A stretch of 57,464 nucleotides of DNA from Teichococcus deserti (GTDB taxonomy: Bacteria > Pseudomonadota > Alphaproteobacteria > Acetobacterales > Acetobacteraceae): contig NZ_MLCO01000021.1 of NCBI RefSeq assembly GCF_001982615.1, positions 1 through 57,464 of the forward strand, in the 5' to 3' direction. Each line of letters opens with the position of its first letter. The first letter of the stretch is position 1. Below, one piece after another: positions 1-7,494 of this stretch. The notes under the pieces were generated by a model. It ran no database searches and was not told the DNA's origin. It worked only from the letters and a program-made list of their open reading frames with translations. A program made the translations under genes and the position numbers.

Positions 1-76
1 AGGGCTTCGACGCCTGGGTGGCGCAGAACAAGGCCGCCGGCGGCCTTGTTCTGCGCCACCCAGGCGTCGAAGCCCT
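1..76. repeat. Perfect 76-bp palindrome at the window edge
   Basis: Bases 1-36 are the exact reverse complement of 41-76, and the central four bases (ccgg) are self-complementary, so the whole 76 bp is a spacerless palindrome. It lies inside the 3' half of cyoA. The coding sense is normal from 773 down to about base 38. Beyond that the frame simply reads the reverse complement of itself. A loopless palindrome exactly at a contig end is typical of a fold-back assembly or amplification artefact rather than a biological repeat. Confidence 0.95.
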
Positions 77-773
77 GCTGGCTCAGCCCGTGGAACTTGA
101 AGCGCATGTCGGAGAAGCCGGCGCCGCTGTAATTGGCCGAGAGACCGTCATAGACGCCCTCGCGGTTGATCACCGCATGCAGCTTCGTCTCCATGCCCGG
201 CATGGCATAGATCATCCCCGCCATGGCCGGGATGGAGAAGGAGTTCATCACGGAGGAGGCGGTGATGCGGAAGTTGATCGGGGTGTCCACCGGCGCGGCG
301 AGCTCGTTCACCGTGGCGAAACCCTGCTCCGGGTAGATGAACAGCCATTTCCAGTCGAGCGCCACGACCTCGACCGTCAGCGGCTTGTGCTCGGCGGTCA
401 CCGGCCGGTCGGCATCGATGCGCGCCAGCGGGCGGTAGGGGTCGAGCAGATGCGTCGCCGTCCAGGTCATGGCGCCCAGCACGATGATGATGGCGAGCGG
501 CGCGGCCCAGATCACCACCTCGAGCTTGGTCGAGTGGTGCCATTCGGGGTCGTAGGTCGCGGCCTTGTTCGAGGCGCGGTAGCGCCAGGCGAAGAACAGC
601 GTGAGCACCATCACCGGAACGATGATGATCAGCATCAACACGGTCGAGGCGATGATCAGGTCGCGCTGCTGGGCGGCGATGTCCCCCGAGGGCGACAGGA
701 TCACCAGGTTGCAACCGGAGAGGAAGAGGCCCAGCGGAAGCAGGGCCAGGATGCGCAAAATCTTCGGGGGCAT
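1..773 (-). CDS. cyoA: Cytochrome o ubiquinol oxidase subunit II (CyoA), 3' end missing
   Basis: Subunit II of the bo3-type quinol oxidase, a membrane proton pump that oxidises ubiquinol and reduces oxygen. The protein begins MPPKILRILALL with a lipoprotein-type signal ending in LSGC at residues 19-22. Two membrane segments follow (about 40-62 and 85-105), then the periplasmic cupredoxin domain with the family signature SANYSGAGFSDMRFKFHGLS. As in quinol oxidases, I see no CuA-type Cys pair. The start is the ATG at 771-773. The C-terminus is lost in the terminal palindrome, so the last 12 or so residues read from this window are not real. cyoBCD would be expected beyond the left edge. The gene diverges from an MFS transporter. 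Confidence 0.93.
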   Translation of the reverse strand, partial: MPPKILRILALLPLGLFLSGCNLVILSPSGDIAAQQRDLIIASTVLMLIIIVPVMVLTLFFAWRYRASNKAATYDPEWHHSTKLEVVIWAAPLAIIIVLGAMTWTATHLLDPYRPLARIDADRPVTAEHKPLTVEVVALDWKWLFIYPEQGFATVNELAAPVDTPINFRITASSVMNSFSIPAMAGMIYAMPGMETKLHAVINREGVYDGLSANYSGAGFSDMRFKFHGLSQQGFDAWVAQNKAAGGLVLRHPGVEA

Positions 774-878
774 GCCACTCGCTCAGGAAACCATGCTGCG
801 GTGCACCCTCTTAAGAGGGGGGTGGAGAGGCAGGGATAGGACGTTTTGTCCCATCGCCGGTCCTGTTAGCATCCTTGG

Positions 879-950
879 GGGACCACCTGACTTGACAGGT
901 TCGGGACCACAACAAGTCGGGAAGCCTGATGCCACCCGACTGGTTATAAA
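879..950. promoter_or_regulatory. Structured promoter region between cyoA and the MFS gene
   Basis: Several nested signals sit in the divergent intergenic region. GGGACCAC occurs twice in direct orientation (879-886 and 903-910). Between the copies lies an imperfect palindrome with arms ACCTG/CAGGT (885-900) that contains TTGACA. Further right is a perfect 7-bp inverted repeat, AGTCGGG (915-921) and CCCGACT (935-941), next to an A/T-rich ttataaaa element. This looks like operator and promoter sequence for one or both divergent genes. No specific regulator can be named. Confidence 0.45.
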
Positions 951-973
951 ACGTTGAAAAAGGGGCGGAATTC

Positions 974-2308
974 ATGATTCAAATGCCTGACGCGGCATTG
1001 CATTCGGCCTCGCTGGAACGCGACGCCCGGCTGGTCAACGCCGATGACCACGAGGCCTCGGCGGGCGACATCGCGCTCGGCGTGGTGATCGGCCGCACCT
1101 CGGAATTCTTCGACTTCTTCGTCTATGCCATCGGCTCGGCCCTGGTCTTCCCGGCGCTGTTCTTCCCCGACTTCACCCCGCTGCAGGGCACCCTCTTCGC
1201 CTTCGCCATCTTCCCGCTCGCCTTCCTGGCGCGTCCCGTCGGCTCCTTCGTCTTCATGGCGGTGGACCGCCGCTACGGCCGCGGCACCAAGCTGACGGTG
1301 GCGCTCTTCCTGCTCGGCGGCTCGACGGCCTCGATCGCCTTCCTGCCCGGCTTCGAGAAGGCCGGCTGGTGGGCCGTGGCCTCGCTGGCGCTGTTCCGCC
1401 TGGGCCAGGGCTTCGCGCTCGGCGGCGTCTGGGACGGGCTGGCCTCGCTGCTGTCGCTGAACGCGCCGCAGAACAAGCGGGGCTGGTATGCGATGATGCC
1501 GCAGCTCGGCGCGCCGCTCGGCTTCGCCCTGGCCAGCGGCCTCTTCGCCTATCTCTACGGCACCCTGACCACCCAGGACTTCCTCGACTGGGGCTGGCGC
1601 TATCCCTTCTTCGTCGCCTTCGCGGTGAACGTGGTGGCGCTCTTCGCCCGGCTGCGGCTGGTGGCGACCCGCGAATTCTCGACCCTGCTGGACAAGCACG
1701 AGCTGCAGCCGACCACGGTCTTCTCGCTGCTCGACAATGAGGGGCGCAACGTGCTGATCGGCGCCTTCGTGCCGCTGGCCAGCTTCGCCCTGTTCCACCT
1801 GGTCACCGTCTTCCCGCTGGCCTGGATCGCGCTGAACACCGACCGGTCGCCGGCCGACTTCATGTCGGTGCAGCTGATCGGCGCCGTTCTCTGCGTGGTC
1901 AGCGTCGTGATCTCCGGCCTGGTGGCCGACCGCATCGGCCGGCGCAGCCAGCTGGCCATCGGCGCGGTGCTGATCGGGCTCTTCGCCCTGGCCGCGCCCT
2001 TCCTGCTGAATGGCGGCCGCCATGGCGAGACGCTCTTCGTGCTGGCCGGCTTCACCCTGCTGGGCCTGTCCTTCGGCCAGGCCAGCGGCGCGCTGGCCTC
2101 GAACTTCTCGCAGCGCTTCCGCTACACCGGCGCCGCCTTCACCTCGGACGTCGCCTGGCTGCTGGGCGCGGCCTTCGCCCCCCTGGTGGCGCTCAGCCTG
2201 TCCGACCTGATCGGCCCGGCGGCGGTCGGCGCCTATCTGCTCTCCGGCGTGCTCTGCACCCTGGGGGCGCTGCGGGTGAACCGCCAGCTCGAGGTGCAGG
2301 ACCGGTAA
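974..2308 (+). CDS. MFS transporter, metabolite:H+ symporter type
   Basis: A 444-residue inner-membrane protein with about 12 predicted membrane segments. After a hydrophilic N-terminus of some 30 residues the first helix contains SEFFDFFVYAIGSALVFPAL, the pattern of the MHS (ShiA/ProP-like) branch of the major facilitator superfamily. The cytoplasmic loop motif between helices 2 and 3 is degenerate (DRRYGRGTK). The loop between helices 8 and 9 contains VADRIGRR. The substrate is probably a small organic acid but cannot be fixed from sequence. It stands alone, divergent from cyoA, and ends at a strong terminator. Confidence 0.85.
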   Translation: MIQMPDAALHSASLERDARLVNADDHEASAGDIALGVVIGRTSEFFDFFVYAIGSALVFPALFFPDFTPLQGTLFAFAIFPLAFLARPVGSFVFMAVDRRYGRGTKLTVALFLLGGSTASIAFLPGFEKAGWWAVASLALFRLGQGFALGGVWDGLASLLSLNAPQNKRGWYAMMPQLGAPLGFALASGLFAYLYGTLTTQDFLDWGWRYPFFVAFAVNVVALFARLRLVATREFSTLLDKHELQPTTVFSLLDNEGRNVLIGAFVPLASFALFHLVTVFPLAWIALNTDRSPADFMSVQLIGAVLCVVSVVISGLVADRIGRRSQLAIGAVLIGLFALAAPFLLNGGRHGETLFVLAGFTLLGLSFGQASGALASNFSQRFRYTGAAFTSDVAWLLGAAFAPLVALSLSDLIGPAAVGAYLLSGVLCTLGALRVNRQLEVQDR

Positions 2309-2335
2309 CACTCTATATAGAGATACGGCCGGGGA

Positions 2336-2362
2336 GGGGGTCGCCGCAGGGCGGCCCCCTTT
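2336..2362 (+). terminator. Rho-independent terminator after the MFS gene
   Basis: GGGGGTCGCC (2336-2345) and GGCGGCCCCC (2350-2359) form a 10-bp stem with one G-T wobble and a 4-nt loop, followed by TTT. It lies 28 nt after the stop codon. A separate 12-bp palindrome, ctctatatagag, precedes it at 2311-2322. Confidence 0.8.
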
Positions 2363-2442
2363 CTTGTCGGGCAGGGGTTTCAGCCGCGGAACGGTCATTG
2401 CATGGCGTGGGCCAGACCCTTCTGCCCGCGAGGAGCCCGCCC

Positions 2443-3786
2443 TTGGCCAAGACGATGATGCATCTGGGTTTCGACCTGTCCTACGCCCATATGGGCGGCC
2501 GCTGGCGCAAGCCCGGGGCGCTGCGCGGCCGCCGCTTCCCCGATGTCGCGATGTATGAGGAGGTCGCGCGCCTGGCCGAGCGCGGCTGCCTCGACATGCT
2601 CTTCACCGGCGACGGGACCGGGGTGCCGGACACCTATGGCGGGTCACGCGACGCCGCCATCGAATGGGGCATGAACTGGCCGCGGCAGGACTTCAACCCT
2701 CTGATGGTCGCCATGTCGCGGGTGACCCGCCATATCGGCTTCGGCCTGACCTATTCCTCCACCTTCATGCATCCCTACTACCTGTCGCGGCTGATGAACT
2801 CGATCGACCACATCACCGGCGGGCGGGTGGCGATGAACCTGGTCACCTCCACCCGCAAGTCGGATGCCGCCAATTTCGGCTTCGACGAGCTCATGGAGCA
2901 CGAGGCCCGCTACGACCGGATGGAGGAATTCGTCGATGTCTGCCGCCTGCTCTGGGACAGCGCGCAGCCCGACGCCATGCTCTGGGACGCCGAGACCGGC
3001 CGGGTGGCCGAGCCGTCGCGCATCGGCGATGTCCGCCACCATGGCCGCTTCTTCAAGGTGGAGGGGCCGCTGAACACGCCGCCCTCGCCGCAGGGCCGGC
3101 CGGTGCTGATCCAGGCCGGCGGCTCGCCGAGGGGCATCCGCGCCTCGGCCTATGTGGCCGACCATGTCTTCGGCCAGGACATGGCGCTGGCCTCGCAGGC
3201 GAAGCAGCGGGTCGCCCTCGACCAGGCGCTGGTCGCCCTGGGCAAGGACCCGGCCAAGGTCGGCATCCTGTGGCAGACCCCGATCACGGTCGCCGAAAGC
3301 CGCGCCGAGGCCGTGGCCCGCAAGGATGCGCTGCTGTCCTTCATCCCTCCGGAAGCGGTGGGTGCCTATCTGTCCTACAATTGCGGCTATGATTTCTCGA
3401 CGCTGCCGGCCCGGTTCACGCTGAAAGAGATCCAGGCGGAGATCGTCGCCGCCAATGCCTCGCCGGTCAGCCCGGTGCAGAAGATGGCGGAGGAGCTGGG
3501 CGAGGACACGGAGATGACCCGGGCCGAGTTCCTCGAGGAGGGCGCCCGCTACGCCACCAGCCACAACACCATGCTGGCCGGCACCGCGCCGGAGCTCGCC
3601 GATATCCTGGAGGAGGCCTTCGAGGCCACCGGGTCCCGCGGCGGCTTCATGCTGGGCCACACCGCCTCGCTGTTCGAGGACCTGACGGCCATCGTGGACC
3701 TCCTGGTGCCGGAGCTGCAGCGCCGCGGCCGCTTCCGCAACCGCTATGCCACCACGACGCTGCGCGAGACCCTGGCGGAAGGCTGA
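2443..3786 (+). CDS. Flavin-dependent monooxygenase, NtaA/SnaA/DszA family
   Basis: A luciferase-like (LLM class) flavin monooxygenase of 447 residues. These enzymes use FMNH2 supplied by a separate reductase to oxygenate small heteroatom-rich or heterocyclic substrates. Family signatures include MMHLGFDLSY near the N-terminus, the strand FGLTYSSTFMHPYYLSR, ITGGRVAMNLVTS, and GPLNTPPSPQGRPVLIQAGG in the centre. The frame is open from a TTG at 2398, but the TTG at 2443 has a GAGGAG ribosome site 7 nt upstream and gives the usual short N-terminus (MAKTMMHLGF). The ATGs at 2455 and 2458 are alternatives. Two relatives lie at 10643 and 11961. I see no reductase gene nearby. Confidence 0.9.
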   Translation: MAKTMMHLGFDLSYAHMGGRWRKPGALRGRRFPDVAMYEEVARLAERGCLDMLFTGDGTGVPDTYGGSRDAAIEWGMNWPRQDFNPLMVAMSRVTRHIGFGLTYSSTFMHPYYLSRLMNSIDHITGGRVAMNLVTSTRKSDAANFGFDELMEHEARYDRMEEFVDVCRLLWDSAQPDAMLWDAETGRVAEPSRIGDVRHHGRFFKVEGPLNTPPSPQGRPVLIQAGGSPRGIRASAYVADHVFGQDMALASQAKQRVALDQALVALGKDPAKVGILWQTPITVAESRAEAVARKDALLSFIPPEAVGAYLSYNCGYDFSTLPARFTLKEIQAEIVAANASPVSPVQKMAEELGEDTEMTRAEFLEEGARYATSHNTMLAGTAPELADILEEAFEATGSRGGFMLGHTASLFEDLTAIVDLLVPELQRRGRFRNRYATTTLRETLAEG

Positions 3787-3788
3787 AA

Positions 3789-3810
3789 GAGGGGGGGCGG
3801 CGCCCCCCTC
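3789..3810. terminator. Terminator hairpin between convergent genes
   Basis: GAGGGGGG (3789-3796) pairs with CCCCCCTC (3803-3810). Read on the minus strand the stem is followed by a short T-run (ctttc), so it best serves the dehydrogenase gene. It can also stop read-through from the monooxygenase gene. Confidence 0.6.
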
Positions 3811-3815
3811 AAAAC

Positions 3816-4721
3816 TCAGCCGCCGACGCTGATGACGATGTCCAGTGCGCGGCGCAGCATGGTCATGGTCGCCTCGGGCGTCATGAAGCCGGCATGCGCC
3901 GTCAGCGTGACATTGTCGAGGCCGAGGAAAGGATCATCCCCCGCCGGCGGCTCCTGGCTAAAGACGTCGAGCGCGGCATGGCGCACATGCCCCTCGCGCA
4001 GCAGGGCGACCAGCGCGGCATTGTCGACGATGTCGGCCCGCGCCGTGTTGACGAAGATGACACCCTTCTTGGTCAGCTTCAGCCGCTCGGCATTGAGGAA
4101 GCCGCGGCTGCCGTCGTTCAGCGCCATGGTCAGGCACAGGATGTCGGCCGTGGCCAGCACCTCCTCCAGCGGCGCCATGGGGCAGGCCGGGCTCTCGACC
4201 GGGCTGCGGTTCCAGGCGACCACCTTCATGCCCAGGCCCTGGCCCATCCGCGCCACCTCGCGGCCGATGCCGCCGAGGCCCACGATGCCCAGCACCTTGC
4301 CGTTGACCTGCAGCCCCTCCACCTGGCGCCACTGCCCGGCGCGGACCTCGCGGTCCATCTTGGCGACGCCGCGCGCCGCCGACAGGGCGAGCGCGATGGT
4401 GTGCTCGGCCACCGTGGTGTCGCCATAGCCCTTGATGGTGTGGACGGTGATGCCGTTCTTCTCGGCCGCCGCCAGGTCGATGAAGCTGGAGGCGCCGGTG
4501 CCCAGGAAGACGATATGCTTCAGATCGGGGCAGCGCCCGAGCAGACCGGCGTCAAAATAGCTGTGATCGACGATGCAGGTGTCGTGGCCCGCCAGCAGCG
4601 CCGGGATATCCGCCGGCTGGCCCGGCTCGATGTTCACCACCACCGTGGGGTCGCCGGCCGCGGCCACCGCCTTCCACAGCGGAATCATGTCGTCGAAGCA
4701 GTCGAGAAAGATGGTGCTCAT
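3816..4721 (-). CDS. D-isomer-specific 2-hydroxyacid dehydrogenase
   Basis: An NAD(P)-dependent cytoplasmic oxidoreductase of 301 residues in the D-2-hydroxyacid dehydrogenase family, which interconverts 2-keto acids and D-2-hydroxy acids. The Rossmann motif GLGGIG is at residues 148-153. The catalytic triad is visible as Arg218 (NTARAD), Glu247 (SQEPP) and His276 (TAHAGF). The frame could open at 4760, but the ATG at 4721 (MSTIFLDCFDD) has a GGAGAAA site about 8 nt upstream and fits the family N-terminus. The family includes glycerate, phosphoglycerate and hydroxypyruvate reductases, so the substrate is not determined. It is transcribed alone, convergent with the monooxygenase gene. Confidence 0.88.
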   Translation of the reverse strand: MSTIFLDCFDDMIPLWKAVAAAGDPTVVVNIEPGQPADIPALLAGHDTCIVDHSYFDAGLLGRCPDLKHIVFLGTGASSFIDLAAAEKNGITVHTIKGYGDTTVAEHTIALALSAARGVAKMDREVRAGQWRQVEGLQVNGKVLGIVGLGGIGREVARMGQGLGMKVVAWNRSPVESPACPMAPLEEVLATADILCLTMALNDGSRGFLNAERLKLTKKGVIFVNTARADIVDNAALVALLREGHVRHAALDVFSQEPPAGDDPFLGLDNVTLTAHAGFMTPEATMTMLRRALDIVISVGG

Positions 4722-5151
4722 GCCAGCCGTTTCTCCGATAGGGCCGATATGCCCATGCACGATGCGGGACGCTCTGGCAAACGCCTAAATCTTGGGCCGT
4801 TTGTTTTTGGCGGGCGGAATCCGCCTGCTGCACCGCGGCAAATGCGCTTCCCCCCGGAAAAATCCCTGACCTAAGCTGATCCTCGCAGGCGGCCCCGGGA
4901 TCGGGATGGCGCCGCCATCTGGAAAAGGAGGCTGCAGGCTGTCCTGGATTCCGGCTTTCCACCCCCGCCTGGGCCGCGCCGCGCCCCGCTGACGCCGTTG
5001 CCCGGGATTGCTGTCGCCGACAGCGATCCCGGCCATCCGTCTCGCCTGGAAGCTCGCGGCGCCGCGCCGGCGGGCGATGCCCGACCATGCTTTCGTCCCA
5101 CCGAAGGGCGCGCCTGACCGCGCGCCTGCCATCCCCCGCAGGAGGCGCCGC
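4722..5151. other. Divergent intergenic region without a gene
   Basis: 430 bp between the dehydrogenase and the Liv-type operon. The left part around 4785-4810 is A/T-rich and should hold the minus-strand promoter. GGCGG and CCGCC at about 4811-4825 form a small hairpin. A frame is open rightward from 5008 into the receptor gene, but its translation there is low-complexity and lacks a signal peptide, so I treat it as non-coding. Confidence 0.5.
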
Positions 5152-6414
5152 GTGACGATTCTGTCTTCAGTTCTCCCCCGCCGTCTCACCGCGCTGGCCC
5201 TTGCCGCGGGCCTGCTGGCGGGCCCCGCCGGTCTGGCGCGCGCGGAAACCCTCGGGCCGGTGACCGACCCGGTTGGCGTGGTCCGTATCCCGCGCGGCGC
5301 GCCCATCCTGATCGGCGGGCTGATGGTCCTGTCCGGCCCCGACCTGTCGCTCGGCCTCGACGCCTCGCGCGGCGCCGAGATCGCTTTCGACGACCGCAGG
5401 AACGTCCTCGTCGGCCATCCGATCCGCTACCTGCCGGAAGACGGGCAATGCAGCGTCGAAGGCGGCCAGACCGGCGCCACGCGCCTGGCCGCCAACCGGC
5501 AGATCGTCGGCGTCATCGGCACCGCCTGCTCGTCGGAGGCCCGCGGCGGCGCGCCGATCCTGTGGAATGCCGGCATGCCCCAGGCGGTGACCAGCGCCAC
5601 GGCCCCCGCCCTGACCGCGCCCGACCGGCCCGTCGGCCTGCAGGGCACCGTGCGCTTCGTCTACAACGACATCAACGCCGCCGCCGCCGCCGTCCGCTAT
5701 GCGCAAGCGCAGACATTCACGCGCGTCGCGACGCTGCATGATGGCAGCCTCTATGCCGAGCAGCTGGTCCGCGCCTTCGAGGCGCAGTTCAAGGCCGCCG
5801 GCGGCACCATCGTCGCCGCCGAGGCCGTCGCCGCCTCCGACAGCGACCTGCGTCCGGTGCTGACCCGCATCGGCACGGCCAAGCCGGAGCTGATCTTCGC
5901 CCCCATCTTCGTCGGCGCCACGGCCTATCTGGTGCGCCAGGCCAAGGAGATCGGCAGCCTGGCCGGCACCCCCGTGCTCGGCACCGACGCGGTCATGGCG
6001 CCGGCCTTCCTCGAGGCCGCCGGCGATGCCGCCATCGGCTACCGCATGACCGGCATCAACAACGACCCGGCGGTGCTGGGCCAGCGCTATGTCGATTTCC
6101 GCGCCAAGTACCTGGCGAAATTCGGCGAGAATCCGATCGGTGGCTTCCACGGAAACGGCTATGACGCGGCGCTCGCCATGATGCTGGCGATCGAAAGGGT
6201 CGCGGTGAAGGATGCCGAGGGCAACACCTATATCGGCCGCGCCGCGCTGCGCGACGCGCTGATGCGGACCGCCGGCCTGGACGGCATCACCGGCCGCCTG
6301 TCCTGCGACCCGCATGGCGATTGCGGCGCCTCGCGCTTCGCCGTCTTCGAATACACCAGCGGCGATCCCGGCAGCTTCCAGGAGGGCAAGAACCCGCGGC
6401 GCGTCTTCCAGTGA
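5152..6414 (+). CDS. Liv-type ABC transporter substrate-binding protein
   Basis: A periplasmic receptor of the type 1 (leucine/amide/urea-binding) family, 420 residues after the chosen start. The GTG at 5152 has an AGGAGG site 6 nt upstream and starts directly with a signal peptide (PRRLTALALAAGLLAG, likely cut after ARA near residue 31). The mature protein contains the typical opening ILIGGLMVLSGPDLSLGLDA and a paired Cys region (DPHGDCGAS). It heads an operon with livH, livM, livG and livF homologues and two monooxygenases. Its stop overlaps the next start (GTGA). The ligand is unknown; because of the downstream oxygenases it need not be an amino acid. Confidence 0.87.
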   Translation: MTILSSVLPRRLTALALAAGLLAGPAGLARAETLGPVTDPVGVVRIPRGAPILIGGLMVLSGPDLSLGLDASRGAEIAFDDRRNVLVGHPIRYLPEDGQCSVEGGQTGATRLAANRQIVGVIGTACSSEARGGAPILWNAGMPQAVTSATAPALTAPDRPVGLQGTVRFVYNDINAAAAAVRYAQAQTFTRVATLHDGSLYAEQLVRAFEAQFKAAGGTIVAAEAVAASDSDLRPVLTRIGTAKPELIFAPIFVGATAYLVRQAKEIGSLAGTPVLGTDAVMAPAFLEAAGDAAIGYRMTGINNDPAVLGQRYVDFRAKYLAKFGENPIGGFHGNGYDAALAMMLAIERVAVKDAEGNTYIGRAALRDALMRTAGLDGITGRLSCDPHGDCGASRFAVFEYTSGDPGSFQEGKNPRRVFQ

Positions 6415-7490
6415 GCGGGCTGCTGCCCCGCCTGCAGGACGGGTGGCGCCGCGCCACCTGGGTCGATGTCTTCCTCGTCGCGCTGCGGCTGCTGGTGCTG
6501 GGCATCGTCGGCTACGGCTTCGTCGCGGGCCTGCTGCATCCGCGCTACGGGCGCGACGAATGGGCCTCCTTCCTGGTCTTCGGCCTGGTGATCGGCGCGA
6601 TCTACGCGCTGATCGCGCTGGGCTACACCATGGTCTACGGCATCCTGCGCATGGTGAACTTCGCCCATGGCGACGTCTTCATGTTCGGCGCCTATGCCGC
6701 CTGCTTCACCCTGATCGCCTGCAACCGCAACGGGCTGCTGGCGACGCAGCCGGCGCTGTCCTTCGCGCTCGCCTTGCTGGCCTGCATGCTGGTGGCTGCG
6801 GGCCTGGCCATCCTCGCCGAGCGCATCGCCTATCGCCCCTTCCGCCGCGGCCGCGCGATGGCGCCGCTGATCAGCACGCTGGGCCTGTCCTTCGTGCTGG
6901 AATACTCGGCGCGCGGCATGTTCGGCGCGCAGAACAAGGCGTTTCCCTCCTTCCCGGCGATCGATGGCGCCGTCCTGGTCTTCGGCCTGTCGATCCCGCG
7001 CGTGCAGCTGATCGTCATGCTGGCCGCGGTGCTGACCATGCTGGTGCTGACGCTGGTCGTCATGCGCACCCGCATGGGCACCGCGATGCGCGCCGTCGCC
7101 GAGGACCAGGACGCCGCCATCCTGATGGGCATCAATGTCGACCGCGTCATCGTCTTCACCTTCGCCCTCGGCGGCGCGCTGGCGGGGGTGGCCGGCCTGC
7201 TCTACGGCCTGGTCTTCAAGCAGATTTCCTTCTTCATGGGGTTCTTTCTCGGGGTCAAAGGCTTCGGCGCCGCCGTGCTGGGCGGCATCGGCAACATCCC
7301 CGGCGCCATGCTGGGCGGCTTCTCGCTGGGTCTGGTGGAAAGCCTGGGCCCGGCGCTGTTCCTCGAGGGCATCGGCGTCGCCGCGCCCTATCAGCTGCGC
7401 GACGCCATCGCCTATACGATGCTCGTCATGGTGCTGATCTTCCGTCCGCGCGGATTGCTGGGCGAGCGCCTGGCGGTGAAGCGGGCCTGA
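6411..7490 (+). CDS. livH: Branched-chain amino-acid-type ABC permease (LivH-like)
   Basis: Inner-membrane permease of 359 residues. The GTG at 6411 overlaps the receptor stop codon (GTGA), which implies translational coupling. LivH hallmarks are visible: LVFGLVIGAIYALIALGYTM, VYGILRMVNFAHGDVFM, the cytoplasmic RTRMGTAMRAVAEDQDAAIL loop and the GVKGFGAAVLGGIGNIPGAM segment. Relative to ordinary LivH proteins of about 290-310 residues it carries an extra N-terminal stretch of roughly 50 residues with a possible additional membrane helix (VFLVALRLLVLGIVGYG). It pairs with the downstream LivM. Confidence 0.9.
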   Translation: MSGLLPRLQDGWRRATWVDVFLVALRLLVLGIVGYGFVAGLLHPRYGRDEWASFLVFGLVIGAIYALIALGYTMVYGILRMVNFAHGDVFMFGAYAACFTLIACNRNGLLATQPALSFALALLACMLVAAGLAILAERIAYRPFRRGRAMAPLISTLGLSFVLEYSARGMFGAQNKAFPSFPAIDGAVLVFGLSIPRVQLIVMLAAVLTMLVLTLVVMRTRMGTAMRAVAEDQDAAILMGINVDRVIVFTFALGGALAGVAGLLYGLVFKQISFFMGFFLGVKGFGAAVLGGIGNIPGAMLGGFSLGLVESLGPALFLEGIGVAAPYQLRDAIAYTMLVMVLIFRPRGLLGERLAVKRA

Positions 7491-7494
7491 CGCC

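Noticed and set aside
2311-2322. ctctatatagag palindrome as a regulator site
   Set aside because: It lies directly after a stop codon and before a terminator. No gene start follows that it could plausibly control except the distant monooxygenase.
944-2398. Open frame of 484 codons opposite the MFS gene
   Set aside because: Gln/Glu/His/Arg-rich shadow; the plus-strand MFS protein explains the region, and the frame crosses the terminator.
5008-5151. N-terminal extension of the Liv-type receptor
   Set aside because: It would add 48 basic, low-complexity residues before a clear signal peptide. The GTG at 5152 has an AGGAGG site at ideal spacing.
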